A stretch of DNA of 64,000 nt from Stachybotrys elegans (GCA_020746835.1 JAGPNK010000009.1:1674001-1738000), one strand, 5' to 3'; shown: positions 22,782 to 34,507, counted from the stretch's first letter. Notes: generated by a model from the sequence alone, not told the origin. Translations and numbers: made by a program.

Positions 22782-23288
22782 TTCTGCGTGAGATTCGGAG
22801 ATGAAAAATCGGTGGTTTCGGTGTGGTATCTGCAGAGAGACGAAGTGAATCGCTCGTTTATCTCAGGCGTAGGTAGGTGGGAGGTCTATGATGAAAGGTC
22901 AAATTGAAGAAGGCGAATAGCAACGACAATGACGAGCCGGGGGAGAAGAAATGTGGAAAACACGTTACTAATATGTAGGCTAGCCTCTCCGGAGATGCCT
23001 GGTTGCTGGAACGCAGCGAGCTAGAGGCGCTAGCGGCAAGCTTACAGGCCCTTTGCCAGGGAGGTCCCCGCTGGAATTTGGAAGCAGCGGCCGCTATAGG
23101 CCCAGCGCAGGAGGGTGCTGGGACCCGACTGAAAACTCGGCACGGGGGGTGCCACTGGCTGTGGAGGGCGATCTCGGCCGCTGCAGCCAATGGGGGCGCC
23201 GCCTTGCCGTGCTGATTACGTCCTGCGAAGCCTCGGACATATCGGAGACGCGCGCCCCACGTCCTGTGGCCAATGGCACGCTACGTGC

Positions 23289-23297
23289 ATCTGATAA
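23289..23297 (+). promoter_or_regulatory. Iron-GATA (SreA-type) motif, copy 1
   Basis: Perfect match to ATCWGATAA, the site known for SreA/Sfu1/Fep1 iron-regulatory GATA factors. It lies 14 nt downstream of a CCAAT box and about 510 nt upstream of ISU1. Confidence 0.6.
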
Positions 23298-23321
23298 GGG
23301 AGCGCAGCGTCTTTTGCTGCC

Positions 23322-23330
23322 ATCTGATAA
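23322..23330 (+). promoter_or_regulatory. Iron-GATA (SreA-type) motif, copy 2
   Basis: Second perfect ATCTGATAA, same orientation, 33 nt from the first (start to start). Confidence 0.6.
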
Positions 23331-23905
23331 CTGAGAAATTCCCTCGACCGCCGACGTCGCTGCGGAGATATCCCGCCGCTCGGCATTTTGGGGAGAGCGG
23401 TTTATGTGAATTTGCCGAGCCTCGGACTCAAACATTGTCAGGAAGCTGCACATCGAGAATATTCTTTTAAATGCAGCATGCACAATGAATGATTGTTCCA
23501 ACGTTTTAACGTGCGCTTCACTGACGACACTTGACTTGCTCACATGGCCGTGTCTGGGCAAATTTGAGCGTGATTCCATCCGCTTGGCTGTGCGATGCAT
23601 AAATCCATGAACTTTGAAGGCCAGTTGGGCCTACAATCCCATATATCCAAGTACAGTACCAGTACCATCAGTTTGGTCAGATGACGCTTGTCAGATCTTG
23701 GTTGAGGAGGTACAGGGTAGGTTTCTTCATGGCGGGGTGATGACCCACTCTCTTTGGCAGCTGCCTGTGGATTATTATGTCACGACGTAGATCAGCTCAA
23801 GCCGAGCTCTGCCATTGTGTTTGCACATCTCCATTCGTTCCAACCAAGAGCTTACCTGTCTCTCGTCACCAAGCATCGCATCTCCCGCCACCAGGTCAGC
23901 TCATA

Positions 23906-26386
23906 ATGGCGTGCTCCCATCTCGAGTCCATCAGTCCGTAACGATTGCCGCCACCTCGTTGCCCCGCTACGATGGCGAGACTGTCAAGCTGACGGTCTTC
24001 AGGACTCACCCCTCCGACTCCTGCACAATCCGTGTACCGAGAAGACTGCACGCAGTGCTTCGATTCTATAGTACGCTTGGATCTGCCCCCGTATCAACTC
24101 GGCTGACGCAGACAGGACGACCCCAACGGCCTCGACGTATGCCTGCAGTGCTTCAACGGCGGGTGTGCTGGCGACCGACTACACACGAACCTCCACAGCG
24201 CTCTGCACTCCCATCCCTTGGCCCTCAATATCCGCCGTACTCGCAAAATCATCGTACGAGATGAGCCCCCCGCCAAGATGTCCAAGCTGGCCATCGCCGC
24301 CGAGACCGAGCAAGATCGCTACGACACCGCCCTGGCCGTCAAGTGCCTGGAGTGCAACCTCGAGCTGGACTCGTCCCACCCCAAGCTTGCTGTCATGGTG
24401 GACGGCATCATGAAGGCCAACACCTTTTCCAGGAAAGAGGAAGTCAAGGCCTGGGAGCAGGAGCTGACGAGCTGCGAGCACATCCTGATGCTCCAGCAAA
24501 GCCCGTCGCGCAAGATCGAGCAGAGCAGCCTCAGCCACTGCTACGCCTGCGACCTAAAGGAGAACCTGTGGCTATGCCTCGAGTGTGGTAATCTGGGGTG
24601 CGGCCGCAAGCAGATGGGAGGCGTCGATGGCAACTCGCATGCCTTGGCCCACAGCACCGAAGCCCAGCACGCCCTCGCCGTCAAGCTCGGCTCCATCACT
24701 CCCGAAGGCACGGCCGATGTCTACTGCTACAAGTGTGACGAGGAGCGAGTGGACGATGCCCTTGGCCAGCATCTCGCGCACTGGGGCATCATGCTGGCCG
24801 AGCGCGAAAAGACGGAGAAGAGCCTGACGGAGATGCAAATCGAGCAGAATCTCAAGTGGGACTTTAGTATGACGACCGAGGATGGAAAGGAGCTGAAGCC
24901 CGTCTTTGGTCCTGGCCTGACCGGACTGAAGAACCTGGGAAACAGCTGTTACATGGCCAGCATTGTGCAGTGTCTTTTCGACCTGCCGGCTTTCCGTGAG
25001 CGTTACTACCGACCCCAGGACGACCTTCCCATTGTGCAGGACCCCGCCGAGGACCTGGAGACGCAGCTTCGAAAGATGGCAGATGGACTGTGGTCGGGCC
25101 GCTACTCCAAACTGGATAGCAGCGTAAACGTCGAGTCTGAAGTTGCTCACCAGAAGGGCCTGGCGCCTGCCATGCTCAAGCATCTCATCGGCCGCGGGCA
25201 CGAGGAGTTTTCCACCATGCGGCAACAGGATGCATTCGAGTTTCTGCAGCACCTGTTCAAGCTAATCACTCGCTCGCAGCATCCGGGAGACGCCAAGGAT
25301 CCCACCCACCCTTTCCGCTTCGCCTTTGAGCAGCGCCTGCAATGTCTTGGGTGCCACAAGGTGAGATATAGCACCACGGAGCAGGACAACATCTTTATCG
25401 ACGTGCCGCTTGTCAAGATCCCCGCAGACGAAGCGTCCGGCACGCCCGAGTCGTATCAATCCGTCACCCTCAAAGAGTGCTTCGACAAGGTCACCGCGGC
25501 CGAGCAGGTCGAACTGACATGCTCGGCATGTGGCAACAAGGGCTTCAGCAAGCAATCCCTGTTCAAGACGTTCCCCGAGGTCCTCGTTGTCAATGCCAGG
25601 AAAATGGCACTCGAAAACTGGGTCCCCATCAAGGTCGACGTGCCTGTCATGGTCCCAGATGAGCCGTTTGCATTGGATGCGTACCTGTCCAAGGGCTTGC
25701 AGGAATCGGAGCAGCAACTCCCGGAAGAGGCAGAGGCACCGGCGCCCGCGTTCGTTCCTGATGCTGCCGCCGTGGCTCAGCTCGAGGCAATGGGATTCCC
25801 CCGGAACCGATGCGAGCGGGCCCTGCACGCTACCGGCAACTCGGACGCCAACGCGGCCATGGAGTGGCTCTTTGGACACATGGAGGATCCCGATATCGAT
25901 GCGCCTCTCGACCTGGGCGGCCAAAGCGGAGGCGGCTCGACGGCAGACCCGGAGAAGATTGAGATGCTGGGCGCCATGGGGTTCGGAGCTCCTCAGGCCA
26001 AGAAGGCTCTCAAGGAGACGGGAGGCGATGTTGAGCGGGCCGTTGAGTGGCTCTTCAGCCACCCCGACGACCAAGGCACATTCGATGACGAGCCGGCAGC
26101 GGAAAGCAAGCCAAAGGAGCCCGCTGGCAGCGCGACGCTCCCGGCCAACTTCCAGCTGCAGTCTATTGCCTGCCACAAGGGCACGAGCATCCACGCTGGG
26201 TACGATTGACGACGCCATGTATAAGTGACAAAGCTGACATTTACCAGACACTACGTTGCCTTTATTCGAAAGATGGTTGAAAATGCGCCCCACTGGGTGC
26301 TCTTCAACGACGAGAAGGTCGTAGAGGCCCACGACGTCGAGGAGATGCGCAAGTTTGCCTACGTCTACTTCTTCAAGAGGGTTTGA
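23906..26386 (+). CDS. UBP14: Ubiquitin carboxyl-terminal hydrolase UBP14 (isopeptidase T / USP5)
   Basis: Disassembles free polyubiquitin chains to recycle ubiquitin. Four exons (23906-23933, 24003-24070, 24116-26199, 26248-26386) give 772 aa. Order: an N-terminal variant zinc-finger-like segment (YREDCTQCFDSIDDP, CLQCFNGGCAGD); the ZnF-UBP that grips the ubiquitin tail (CYACDLKENLWLCLECGNLG, with YCYKCDEERVD); the USP Cys box GLKNLGNSCYMASIVQC (Cys310); two UBA domains near AQLEAMGFPRNRCERAL and EMLGAMGFGAPQAKKAL; and the His box GHYVAFIRK (His728), assembled across the last intron. The first exon is only 28 nt, with a weak donor (GTCCGT) selected because it alone keeps frame; the N-terminal few residues are therefore the least certain part. 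Confidence 0.94.
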
Positions 26387-26690
26387 GTGGTTATCAATAT
26401 GCATTACGAGGCGTTGCTGAAGGACAAGAGACATGGGGAGAAATACTAGATACTCTACATGCACAGGCGCAGGACCTGCATCGCGATTGAGGCAGAAAAA
26501 CATGGGAACAAGGAGGCAGGTGTTATTCAAGGATATGTCGCCGTATTGAACTTCAATGGACCGAGACACGGCCAAGTTTGTGATGAGCTCTATAGACAAA
26601 AAGATTTCGAACATGGAACAACCATCCTCTGTCGTATCATGACAAATTTCCAGACGCTAAGTATATAAATAACAAAAGACGAAATCTTGC

Positions 26691-27679
26691 TCAGTCGCCC
26701 AGCCTGTAGCTCACCAAGGTATCGACACGGTGGTTGGCGGTGCTGAAGCCGCGCAGCTGGACCCTCTCGGCGTTGTCAATCTCCTTGCCGTCCGAGTCGC
26801 CCCAGTCGACGGGCACATCCGAGTCGGCGTCGGCGTAGACGAGGACGTTGAAGGTGCAGTCGCCGGACAGCTGGGGGAGGAAGGTGACGGAGGCGGTGAT
26901 CTGGCGGAAGATGGCGGCGATCTCGGCCTGGATCTCGGCCTCGGTCTTCTCGACGGCGGGAGCGGCGGCGGAGGCGGCGGCGGAGGCGTTTTCTTGATCC
27001 TGCTGCGCCGTCTTGGAGGATTTCTTGGATTTGGTGGTTTGGAAGATTTGTACCTTGGGAAAAATACGGTCAGAGAGGAAAAATAATGGAGCAGAGGAAG
27101 TGTTACATCGAATTGCCAGCGCTCGACGTGCTCGCCCGTGTCCTTGTCGGTGATGACGATGACGAGCTTGGAGATCTTGCCGCCAACCATCCACTTGTCG
27201 AGCTGGCTCATGATCTTCTTGATGTAGGCTTTGACCTGGTCATCGGCCGAGACTGTAACCGGGTCAGCTCACCGCTGCGGCCATCCGCGCGCGCTCCGAG
27301 GTAACGAACCCAGCATGTTGAGGCCATATTTCTTGACGCTGCGGTTGAGGATTTAGCGATTGGACGAAGGGAGGGAGCGCGAGAGGGAGGGAGAGGGCGT
27401 ACGCTGTAAAGTCTTCGGCGGGATAGACGCCGCGCTGGAAGCTGGCGGGTTTGTTAGCTCGCGGCTCCGGCCGGGGAGGGGATGTTGGGATCGAGGGGGC
27501 CGTTACAGGATGGTGTGTATCGAGTATTGGAACTGCAGGAGGTGTCAGCGCTGGGAACGAGCAATCATTGGGGAACAAGGGCGGCGCACAAACTCGGCGA
27601 CGAGGCGAGCGCTGCCTTTGAGGGATAGTTTATGCGTCTTGGTCTTGTCCTTGTCCTTGGAGGCTTCCTTGGACGACAT
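26691..27679 (-). CDS. MAD2: Spindle assembly checkpoint protein MAD2 (HORMA domain)
   Basis: Binds Cdc20 and Mad1 to hold anaphase until kinetochores attach. Six exons (27679-27590, 27532-27507, 27441-27403, 27338-27310, 27252-27107, 27053-26691) give 230 aa with all phases closing. Exons 2-4 are only 26, 39 and 29 nt. Reading across junctions recovers the HORMA core: LKGSARLVAEFFQYSIHTIL, FQRGVYPAEDFTAVKKYGL, then IKKIMSQLDKWMVGGKISKL, the VERWQFDVQIF strand and the mobile C-terminal safety-belt region ending FSTANHRVDTLVSYRLGD. An Ala/Glu-rich linker (about 140-165) is longer than in yeast. It converges with UBP14, whose stop is 304 nt away. Confidence 0.95.
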
Positions 27680-28157
27680 GGCGGGCGCGCAGAGGTTTCG
27701 TCCTGTGCTTCTGCGTCAGCGTGTATGTGTGATGGAATGTCGTAGTCGTCGTCGTCGTCGTAGTCGGGGGGATTTGTGTTTACTTTTGGGTTGGAGGGGT
27801 TGCGGGGAGAAGAATCGTGGTGGATGCTGCCACTAAACTTAGGTGCTGTAAGGTACGTACTCTGGACCCTGGCTCTGACCGAGCTTCACCGAGCGAGACA
27901 AACAATGTGCAGCATCGAGGAGCGCAGGAATGGCAAAATTGATCCTTGGCTGACTCATAGGGAATGGCATTCGATCTTTTCTAGTCAATTGTGGATGGCA
28001 GGGCATCATATCGTCAAAAGCAGTGTAAAGAAAAGAGGTATCATCAAGCATAATCCATCACAAACATCCGTCTCAACTCCTGTCCCAGATTTCAGTCTTT
28101 TCCTTTTTCTTCTCTCCCTGATTCCATGGTCTAGTAACCGTGGAAGCCCCGGCGCAC
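27680..28157. other. Intergenic, MAD2 promoter side
   Basis: Carries a short GTC trinucleotide tract (about 27740-27762) and no supported gene. Confidence 0.5.
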
Positions 28158-29143
28158 TTACTTGGTATGCGCCGTGGGCGGCCACGAGGGTCCGCTCGTC
28201 TCAACCGTTGAGCGGCGATACGTGCGGCGCACCATGACCGACGACGCATCCGACGAACCGTCATCGGCCGAGCGGCGCGCCGCGTACAGGAACAGCGAGC
28301 GCGACACGAAGCCCGCGCTCACCACGAGCGGGATCGTCTGCGCCGCCGTCATAATCTCGTTGGTCGCCTGCAGGTTGTTCCAGTCGATCGACAGCTCCAC
28401 GCCCGCCACGAGCACGCCAAACACGACGAGGTTGGAGAGCATGCGGCACGTGCGGATCACCTCGATGTGCATTCGGCTGCGAGTGGTTAGCACCTAGGCA
28501 AGAAACATGCTTGCAAGAATGTCAGCGGCTGTACGTACTGGACCTTTGCGCGGCGCCTCTCCTTGGACCACATGTGGAACTCGCATCCAAAGCTCATGAG
28601 GACGAAAAAGGCCAGGACGACGAGCATCATGATGTAGAGGATGGCGTTAAAGGCAATGTAGACGTTGTTCTGGAGCGAGACGGGCCCGAAGAAGAAGCCA
28701 AACTGCGAGCAGTCGCGGTCCAGGCCCGGCAGGTAGCTGGTGTAGTACCAGGTGGCCGTGGCGGCAACGGCCGTCAGGCAGGCAAAGTTGCCGAAGCGGA
28801 AGACGGGGCTCATCTTCTCCTTGTTCCAGCGGAAAGGGTTCCAGTACGGGCTGCACAGCGTCAGGCCGCGCCAGATCCACAGCGGCACCAGGAAGAGGTA
28901 TGCGCCCGCCGCCAGCAGCAGCGCGATGTATATCTCGGCCGCCTCGAGGTGGTCCTGGCTAATCTGGATGACGGCGCCGATGAGCATGGCGCCCGACAGC
29001 AGCAGGCCCAGCACCCGCATGTCCATGGTGTCGGTCTCGTCGAGCCACTCTATGGCTAGGGCGCCGAACCACTGGATGTAAAAGGCCGTCCGGATGCCGA
29101 GACCATACATGTCTGGCTTGGGGTTGAGCTGGCAGGTAGGCAT
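28158..29143 (-). CDS. Multi-pass fungal membrane protein of unknown function
   Basis: Not a family I can name with a function. Two exons (29143-28539, 28476-28158; 62-nt intron) give 307 aa. About seven hydrophobic helices are visible, for example TAFYIQWFGALAIEWL, LLLSGAMLIGAVIQI, IALLLAAGAYLFLVPLWIW, ACLTAVAATATWYY, FNAILYIMMLVVLAFFVLM, LVVFGVLVAGVEL and TIPLVVSAGFVSRSLFLY. The N-terminal pattern CQLNPKPDMYGLGIR followed at once by a helix is common in ascomycete hypothetical integral membrane proteins. The C-terminal tail is Ser/Thr/Arg-rich and cytoplasmic by the positive-inside rule. No transporter or enzyme signature is seen. Confidence 0.72.
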
Positions 29144-30794
29144 GGCTGCGACGAGAGCACTACAGCATGGAAGTAAGAAGGGGGTCAACGAGAGGAGGAG
29201 AATAAGCTCGCCAGGTCTGCGGTTATCTGGGGAGGGGCGAGATATAACCAACAGCACGGACAAGCAATGCGACGGCTTCCCTCAGCTCATGCTTAAACGC
29301 AGGACAGGAAGGGATTGCCCGAAGGAGCTGATGCTTCTGGGGTCCGCCACACCCATAGACCATGGCCCCGATGCAGGGCAGCGACTGGGGCTGTCAGACG
29401 AAGGCTTGTGAAGCACGGATGCTCGACTATGTACTACGATGGAAAAGCCTGTGAGAGAGAGGGAAGCTCCTCCGTGTCCCACGAACCCCTCCCCCACAGG
29501 GAGCAGGGATCATCACGGGCAGGGAAACAAATGCAAGCCATTTATCACAGCCCCTCTCCATTGGGTGCTCGCTGTTGTACAGCCAGCAATGCCGGCACCC
29601 CGTGCTGCCGATTGACGCAAGACACGCACAACCGGGACAGCCAGGCAGCTTCTCCAGCAAGCGACGAGGCGGGGGTCATCTTCCTGTATGGGGGGGATGA
29701 GAGAATAATACTGGCGTAAGCAGAGTAAACGAAAGAGAGAAGCCGGTGGAGCACGCAAGATCGATAGAAGACAGGGCGGCGGCCAATCCCGCTCGCTGCT
29801 GGGCTGCCATCGAAGGAGCGGGCTTGCAGGACAGGTGGCAAGGGGACCCTGGGCAGGCCAGTGTGGGTGATTGGCGAATGCTCAAGTGCGCGGTGGGAAC
29901 AGGCTGACGCTCGACGGGCCTGTCGTCACTCCCCGTCGCTCGACGGATGCGCTGGATAGTACATAGTGGCATTCTGTACTCCAAAAGGCATCTGCCGAGG
30001 CCATGGCATTTGCCGGCTTGATTTCGGTGATGGGGTTGTTGCGCTGACCGGTGCGCAAGGTAACGCTCCAAGTTTCGTGTACGTGCCAACAATGCGCAAC
30101 GCAGCACAGCAGCCAACAGCCAACAGCGGGCATTGAGAGGCTGGGAATCCTCCGCGTGTCAGAAGGGCCTGTGTCCTCCTTTACCGTCCTGCTTCCATGG
30201 CGTCGAGATCACCGCCGGTTGCGGTGCTGGGAGCTCAGATGGGGAAGCTGCTTTAAAAAGCCATATCCCATGCCTGAATAGGTCTGTGGCCTGCACGGAT
30301 GGTGATCCTTCGCGGGGTCAAGTTGCTGCGCGGGTGGTTGGGTTTCGAAGCAGTGGATGCGTTGAGAGGTGTCACGTGATACGATAGGCAGGATTTAACC
30401 GTCCTGTGAGGTAAAAAATTGCAGTGAAGATGCGAAGAAAAGAACGAGTTGGACCGTTCTTATCAAGGTATATGGAGGTAATCAGTTGTTAGTTGCGTGA
30501 CTTCCCCACTCTGAGGAAAAACCAGGTCCTTGGAAGGTAAGCAAGATCCAGCCGTTCTGTGAGGCAAAAAATTGCAGTGAAGCGCTCCAGTTGGATAAAC
30601 ACCCCACTTGGAGGAAATGTTCAGAATTGATAACGATAACCAATATCGATAAGAATTTTTCCCTTCTCGGCAGAGTGGAAAAAAGTTGGCAAATTCCTCG
30701 TCCACAGTACAATTGCAACGACCGTGTTGCGATTCCAACCGCTGCCAGACACCCGAGTTTCCCACGAAGCAGAGTGTCAATCGCCCTCGCCCCA
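29144..30794. other. Intergenic, about 1.65 kb, with a diverged direct repeat
   Basis: No supported gene. Near the DBP3 side it carries a 29-bp direct repeat (30401-30429 and 30554-30582). Confidence 0.5.
30401..30582. repeat. Diverged 29-bp direct repeat, copies 153 bp apart
   Basis: Copies at 30401-30429 and 30554-30582 match at 27 of 29 positions around the shared core AAAAAATTGCAGTGAAG. Both differences are C/T transitions. Weaker similarity continues downstream, with CCCCACT and GAGGAAA in both flanks. Confidence 0.85.
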
Positions 30795-32728
30795 ATGGCC
30801 GCGACAAAGCACAGCCTGGCCGAGAGCGAGGCCCACGGCGTCGAGGAGGCCGTCCGACCCAGCAAGAAGACCAAGCTCGACACCACCGCCGACGATGCCG
30901 ACAAGGCGCGTCTGAAGAAGGAGAAGAAAGAGAAGAAGGAGAAGAAGAAAGAAAAGAAGCGCAAGCTCGAGGCTGCCGCCGCCGCCGCCGCCGATGGCGA
31001 GGATGAGGTCCTAGAGGACGCCCCGGAGGAGGGTGCTGAGAAGGAGAGCAAGAAGGCCAAGAAGGATAAGAAGAAGAAGGACAAGAAGTCCAAGAAGGCT
31101 GAGTCTGCCGAGGAAACCCCCGAGGAGGCCGAAACCGAAGCCCCCGTCGTAGATGAGGAGCCCAAGAAGCCCAAGAAGGAAAAGAAGGACAAGAAGGAGA
31201 AAAAGGACAAGAAGACGCAGCCGGCAGAGTCCCCCTCGTCGGGCGCATACGTCCAGACCATGAGCCTCACCAATGTGCCCCAGGCCGACATCGACGCCTT
31301 CATGTCCACCCACCAGATCGTCGCCACCGATCCCACCACCGACACCGTCTCCCTCCGCCCCGTCACCGAGTTCCACCACCTGCCCTCCACCAACCTCCTC
31401 GAGAAGAAGCCCTCGCCCTTTGCCGGGTACAAGGCCCCGACGCCCATCCAGGCCGCCTCCTGGCCCTTTACCCTCTCGGCGCGCGACGTCGTCGGTGTCG
31501 CCGAGACGGGTTCCGGAAAGACCATGGCCTTTGCCCTGCCCTGCGTCGAGGCCGTGTCCGCCGTGTCCGCCCGCGGCACCAAGGCCGTCGTCGTGTCGCC
31601 CACGCGCGAGCTTGCCATGCAGACCCAGGAGCAGCTCTCCAAGCTGGCTGCCCTCGTGGGCCTCAAGTGCGTGTGCATCTACGGTGGCGCCTCCAAGGAC
31701 GACCAGCGTGCGCTGCTGCGCCGGGGCGCCGACATCATTGTGGCCACGCCTGGCCGTCTCAAGGACTTCATGTCTGACGGCACCGTCGACCTGTCGGCCG
31801 TGCGCTTTGCGGTTCTCGACGAGGCCGATCGCATGCTGGACAAGGGTTTCGAGGAGGACATCAAGCTGATCCTGGGCAGCTGCCCTCCCCGCGAGCAGCG
31901 CCAGACTCTCATGTTCACGGCTACGTGGCCCGCCTCAGTCCAGGCGCTCGCCTCCACCTTCATGGTCAACCCCGTCAAGATCACCATTGGCTCCGGCGGC
32001 AAGGAGACGGCCAGCGGCGCCGTCGAGCTGCAGGCCAACACGCGCATCACGCAGCGCGTCGAGGTGGTTGATGGCAAGGACAAGGAGTTCCGCCTGGTGC
32101 AGCTTCTGAGGGAGCACCAGCAGGGCAAGCAAAAGGACGACCGAATCCTCGTCTTCTGCTTGTACAAGAAGGAGGCCACCCGCGTCGAGGGATTCCTCGC
32201 CCGCAAGGGCTTCCGCGTCGGTGGCATTCACGGTGACTTGAAGCAGGAGCAGCGAACACGGAGTCTGGAGGCTTTCAAATCGGGCCAGACGCCCGTATTG
32301 GTGGCTACAGATGTGGCTGCTCGTGGTCTGGATATTCCCGAAGTGAAGCTCGTCATCAACGTTACTGTAAGTCGACGCCATGACCATTCGGACCTTTAGC
32401 TAGCTAACCCCTCCAGTTCCCCTTGACCATCGAAGACTACGTTCACCGTATTGGACGAACTGGCCGTGCTGGCAAGACGGGTGAAGCCATCACGCTGTTT
32501 ACGATGCAAGACAAGGCGCACTCTGGCTCGTAAGTCGACGCCCCTATGCAGCGAATTTATACTTACCTCTACAGGCTCGTCAACATTCTCAAGGGCGCCA
32601 ACCAGCCGGTGCCGCCCGAGCTGCTCAAGTTCGGCACCGCAGTCAAGAAGAAGACGCACGACATGTACGGTGCCTTCTTCAAGGACGTCGACCCCAACCA
32701 GAAGGCGACAAAGATCACCTTTGACTAG
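30795..32728 (+). CDS. DBP3: ATP-dependent RNA helicase DBP3 (DEAD-box)
   Basis: Nucleolar helicase in 60S ribosome biogenesis. Three exons (30795-32366, 32417-32529, 32575-32728) give 612 aa. The N-terminus (about 20-150) is a Lys/Glu-rich, nucleolar-type tail with repeated KEKKDKK blocks, as in Dbp3. Helicase motifs in order: Q motif [10 protein letters not shown], motif I AETGSGKT (Lys242), [20 protein letters not shown] box VLDEADRML (342-345), FTATWP in place of the usual [13 protein letters not shown], and [13 protein letters not shown] formed across intron 1. The FTATWP form of motif III is itself typical of Dbp3/Dbp2 relatives. Its stop codon is 25 nt from that of the convergent RFT1 gene. 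Confidence 0.93.
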
Positions 32729-32753
32729 ATTACGTAAAGATATCCTGAAGACA

Positions 32754-34507
32754 TTATGGTTTGGCGGCTCTGCGACCTCGGACGGCGCGGAAACAGTCGA
32801 GGAGGAAGCGCCTTTCGAAAAAGATCCTACGATTGATGTTAGTGTACATGAGCATAGAGTGCAGTAAAATAGAGAAGCATACATGTGGACCAACATTGGG
32901 ATGGCTAGAGCAGTGATCTTGACGAGCGTCTTGATGGGTTGCGCTTCAGCATTTCCCAAGACGTCCAGCTGGTACATGGTGGCGAGACTGCCGACAGCGA
33001 CGGCAAGAGTGCTTCGGGGAAGAAGAGATGTGATGCCAAACTCTGCACCGTGACGCTTGAAGAATGTCTTGATAAAGAAACCGCACCAAATAATGCGGCA
33101 GAGCATGTTGATGATGTTGGCCAGGACCAACCCTTTGGCGCCAAGCGGGAAGACGCTCAGAAAGAGCCAGGCTGCCGTGGCAAAGGCGACGGAGAAGCCG
33201 CCCATCCACACAGATTGATAATGGACATCGGCTTCGGACGCAACGGACGCAACAAATGCCTCAGCAACGCCGTTGAGGGCGAGAAAGGGGATGTAGAAGC
33301 AGTAGAAGCCAAGGACCTCGCCGGCGCCAGACCCGGCCCAACGTCTGCCGGCGACAAGCGACAAAAGCACGGGGGCGGCGAACGGGCCAATGCTGACAAT
33401 GACGGTTGAGAGGAGGAGGTAGAGGCGTAGGAGGATGCGGAGGTTCGTCTTGGCCTCGACAATGGCTGGAGATGGTTTGCTCGCAGACTTGCTCGAGGGA
33501 TCAGGGAGGGCTTTGCGGGCAGCCGGCTCGGACAAGAGGCGGGAGAAATACCCACGGCTGCTCTCCTCGACGGGCTGGAAGAGAAGGCGGGCAATGAGAC
33601 CGCCGTAGTTGTTGGCGAGAGCATAGACGCCCTGGATCTCGGCAGACGCAAACGTCGACACGAGGAGAGTGTCGCCCTGGGTCAGGATATGCTTGAGCAG
33701 ACCCTGGGCCATCATGCTGGCGGCGAGGCTGATGGTGGGACGATCAAAGTAGGAGAAGAAGAAGCGGTTGTCGCTGGGCTTGCCGAGTGATCGAGGAAGG
33801 AGAGAGAATCCAGAGCTGGCGGCCAGGGAGTAGCCAGAGGCCAAGTAGACCAGAAGCAAGGCGATACCGTAGCTCATCTGACCAAGGGCAAAAGGGAGGA
33901 CGCCGACATCGACACCAGCACGGGATCCCCAGACGGCCGTGCCAAAGACGACTATGCAGCGGATGAAGGTGGCAATGGACTCTGCAGCGGCGCGGGTGCC
34001 GAACTGTAGGCGTGTCTGCATGAGAACGAAGCACGGCTCGGACAGGAGCTCAACCATGGCGGCCGCACCGTACAGGTACAGCGACATGACGAGATGGGGC
34101 GTGACTCGAATCGTCTCCTCGCTCATGGTGGCCGAGTACATGGCGCCGAGCAGCAGGCTGACGAGGGCGCCCAGGGCGACGGCCAGATAGCCGAGGTTGA
34201 CGACGGCCTGCTGGGCGGCGGCGGAGGCGGCATCGCGGTCGTGGCGCTGGATGGCGACGCGGAGGCTCTCGCGGGCAAAGAAGAGCACCGAGAGGTAGTA
34301 GACCTCGAGCTGCGTGGCGAGGCCGAGCAGCGGCGCCGTGAGGAAGCGGATGAGCAGCTGGTTGGCGGCAAAGGTGACGAGGCGGGAGAGGAGCTGGAGG
34401 GAGATGAGGAGCGAGGCGGCGCGGACCATGTTGGAGGGTGCGGCGGGCGTAGATGCAGGGGCCGCGTTGACCCCCTTTGAAGGGGCTTCTGGCTTGGGGT
34501 CGGCCAT
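32754..34507 (-). CDS. RFT1: RFT1, ER membrane protein for lipid-linked oligosaccharide assembly
   Basis: Required for N-glycosylation, linked to supply of Man5GlcNAc2-PP-dolichol on the luminal side of the ER. Two exons (34507-32883, 32826-32754; 56-nt intron) give 565 aa with about 12-14 membrane helices. Family hallmarks: the N-terminal ASLLISLQLLSRLVTFAANQLLIRFL, the loop ARESLRVAIQR, FFSYFDRPTISLAASMMAQGLLKHIL, TQGDTLLVSTFASAEIQGVYALANNYG, and LLFQPVEESSRGYFSRLL. The small last exon ends with FFERRFLLDCFRAVRGRR, the usual cytosolic tail; without splicing the frame would run on antisense to DBP3, which supports the intron. Confidence 0.95.

Larger units (their letters stand above)
22782..23905. 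other. Divergent promoter region between ISU1 and UBP14
   Basis: About 1.1 kb without a gene. It holds two CCAAT boxes (23188-23192, 23270-23274) and two ATCTGATAA motifs (23289-23297, 23322-23330). Confidence 0.6.

Noticed and set aside
32396..32883. Read-through of the RFT1 frame antisense into DBP3
   Set aside because: A 56-nt intron with proper borders restores the conserved FFERRFL tail, so the long read-through frame is an artefact.
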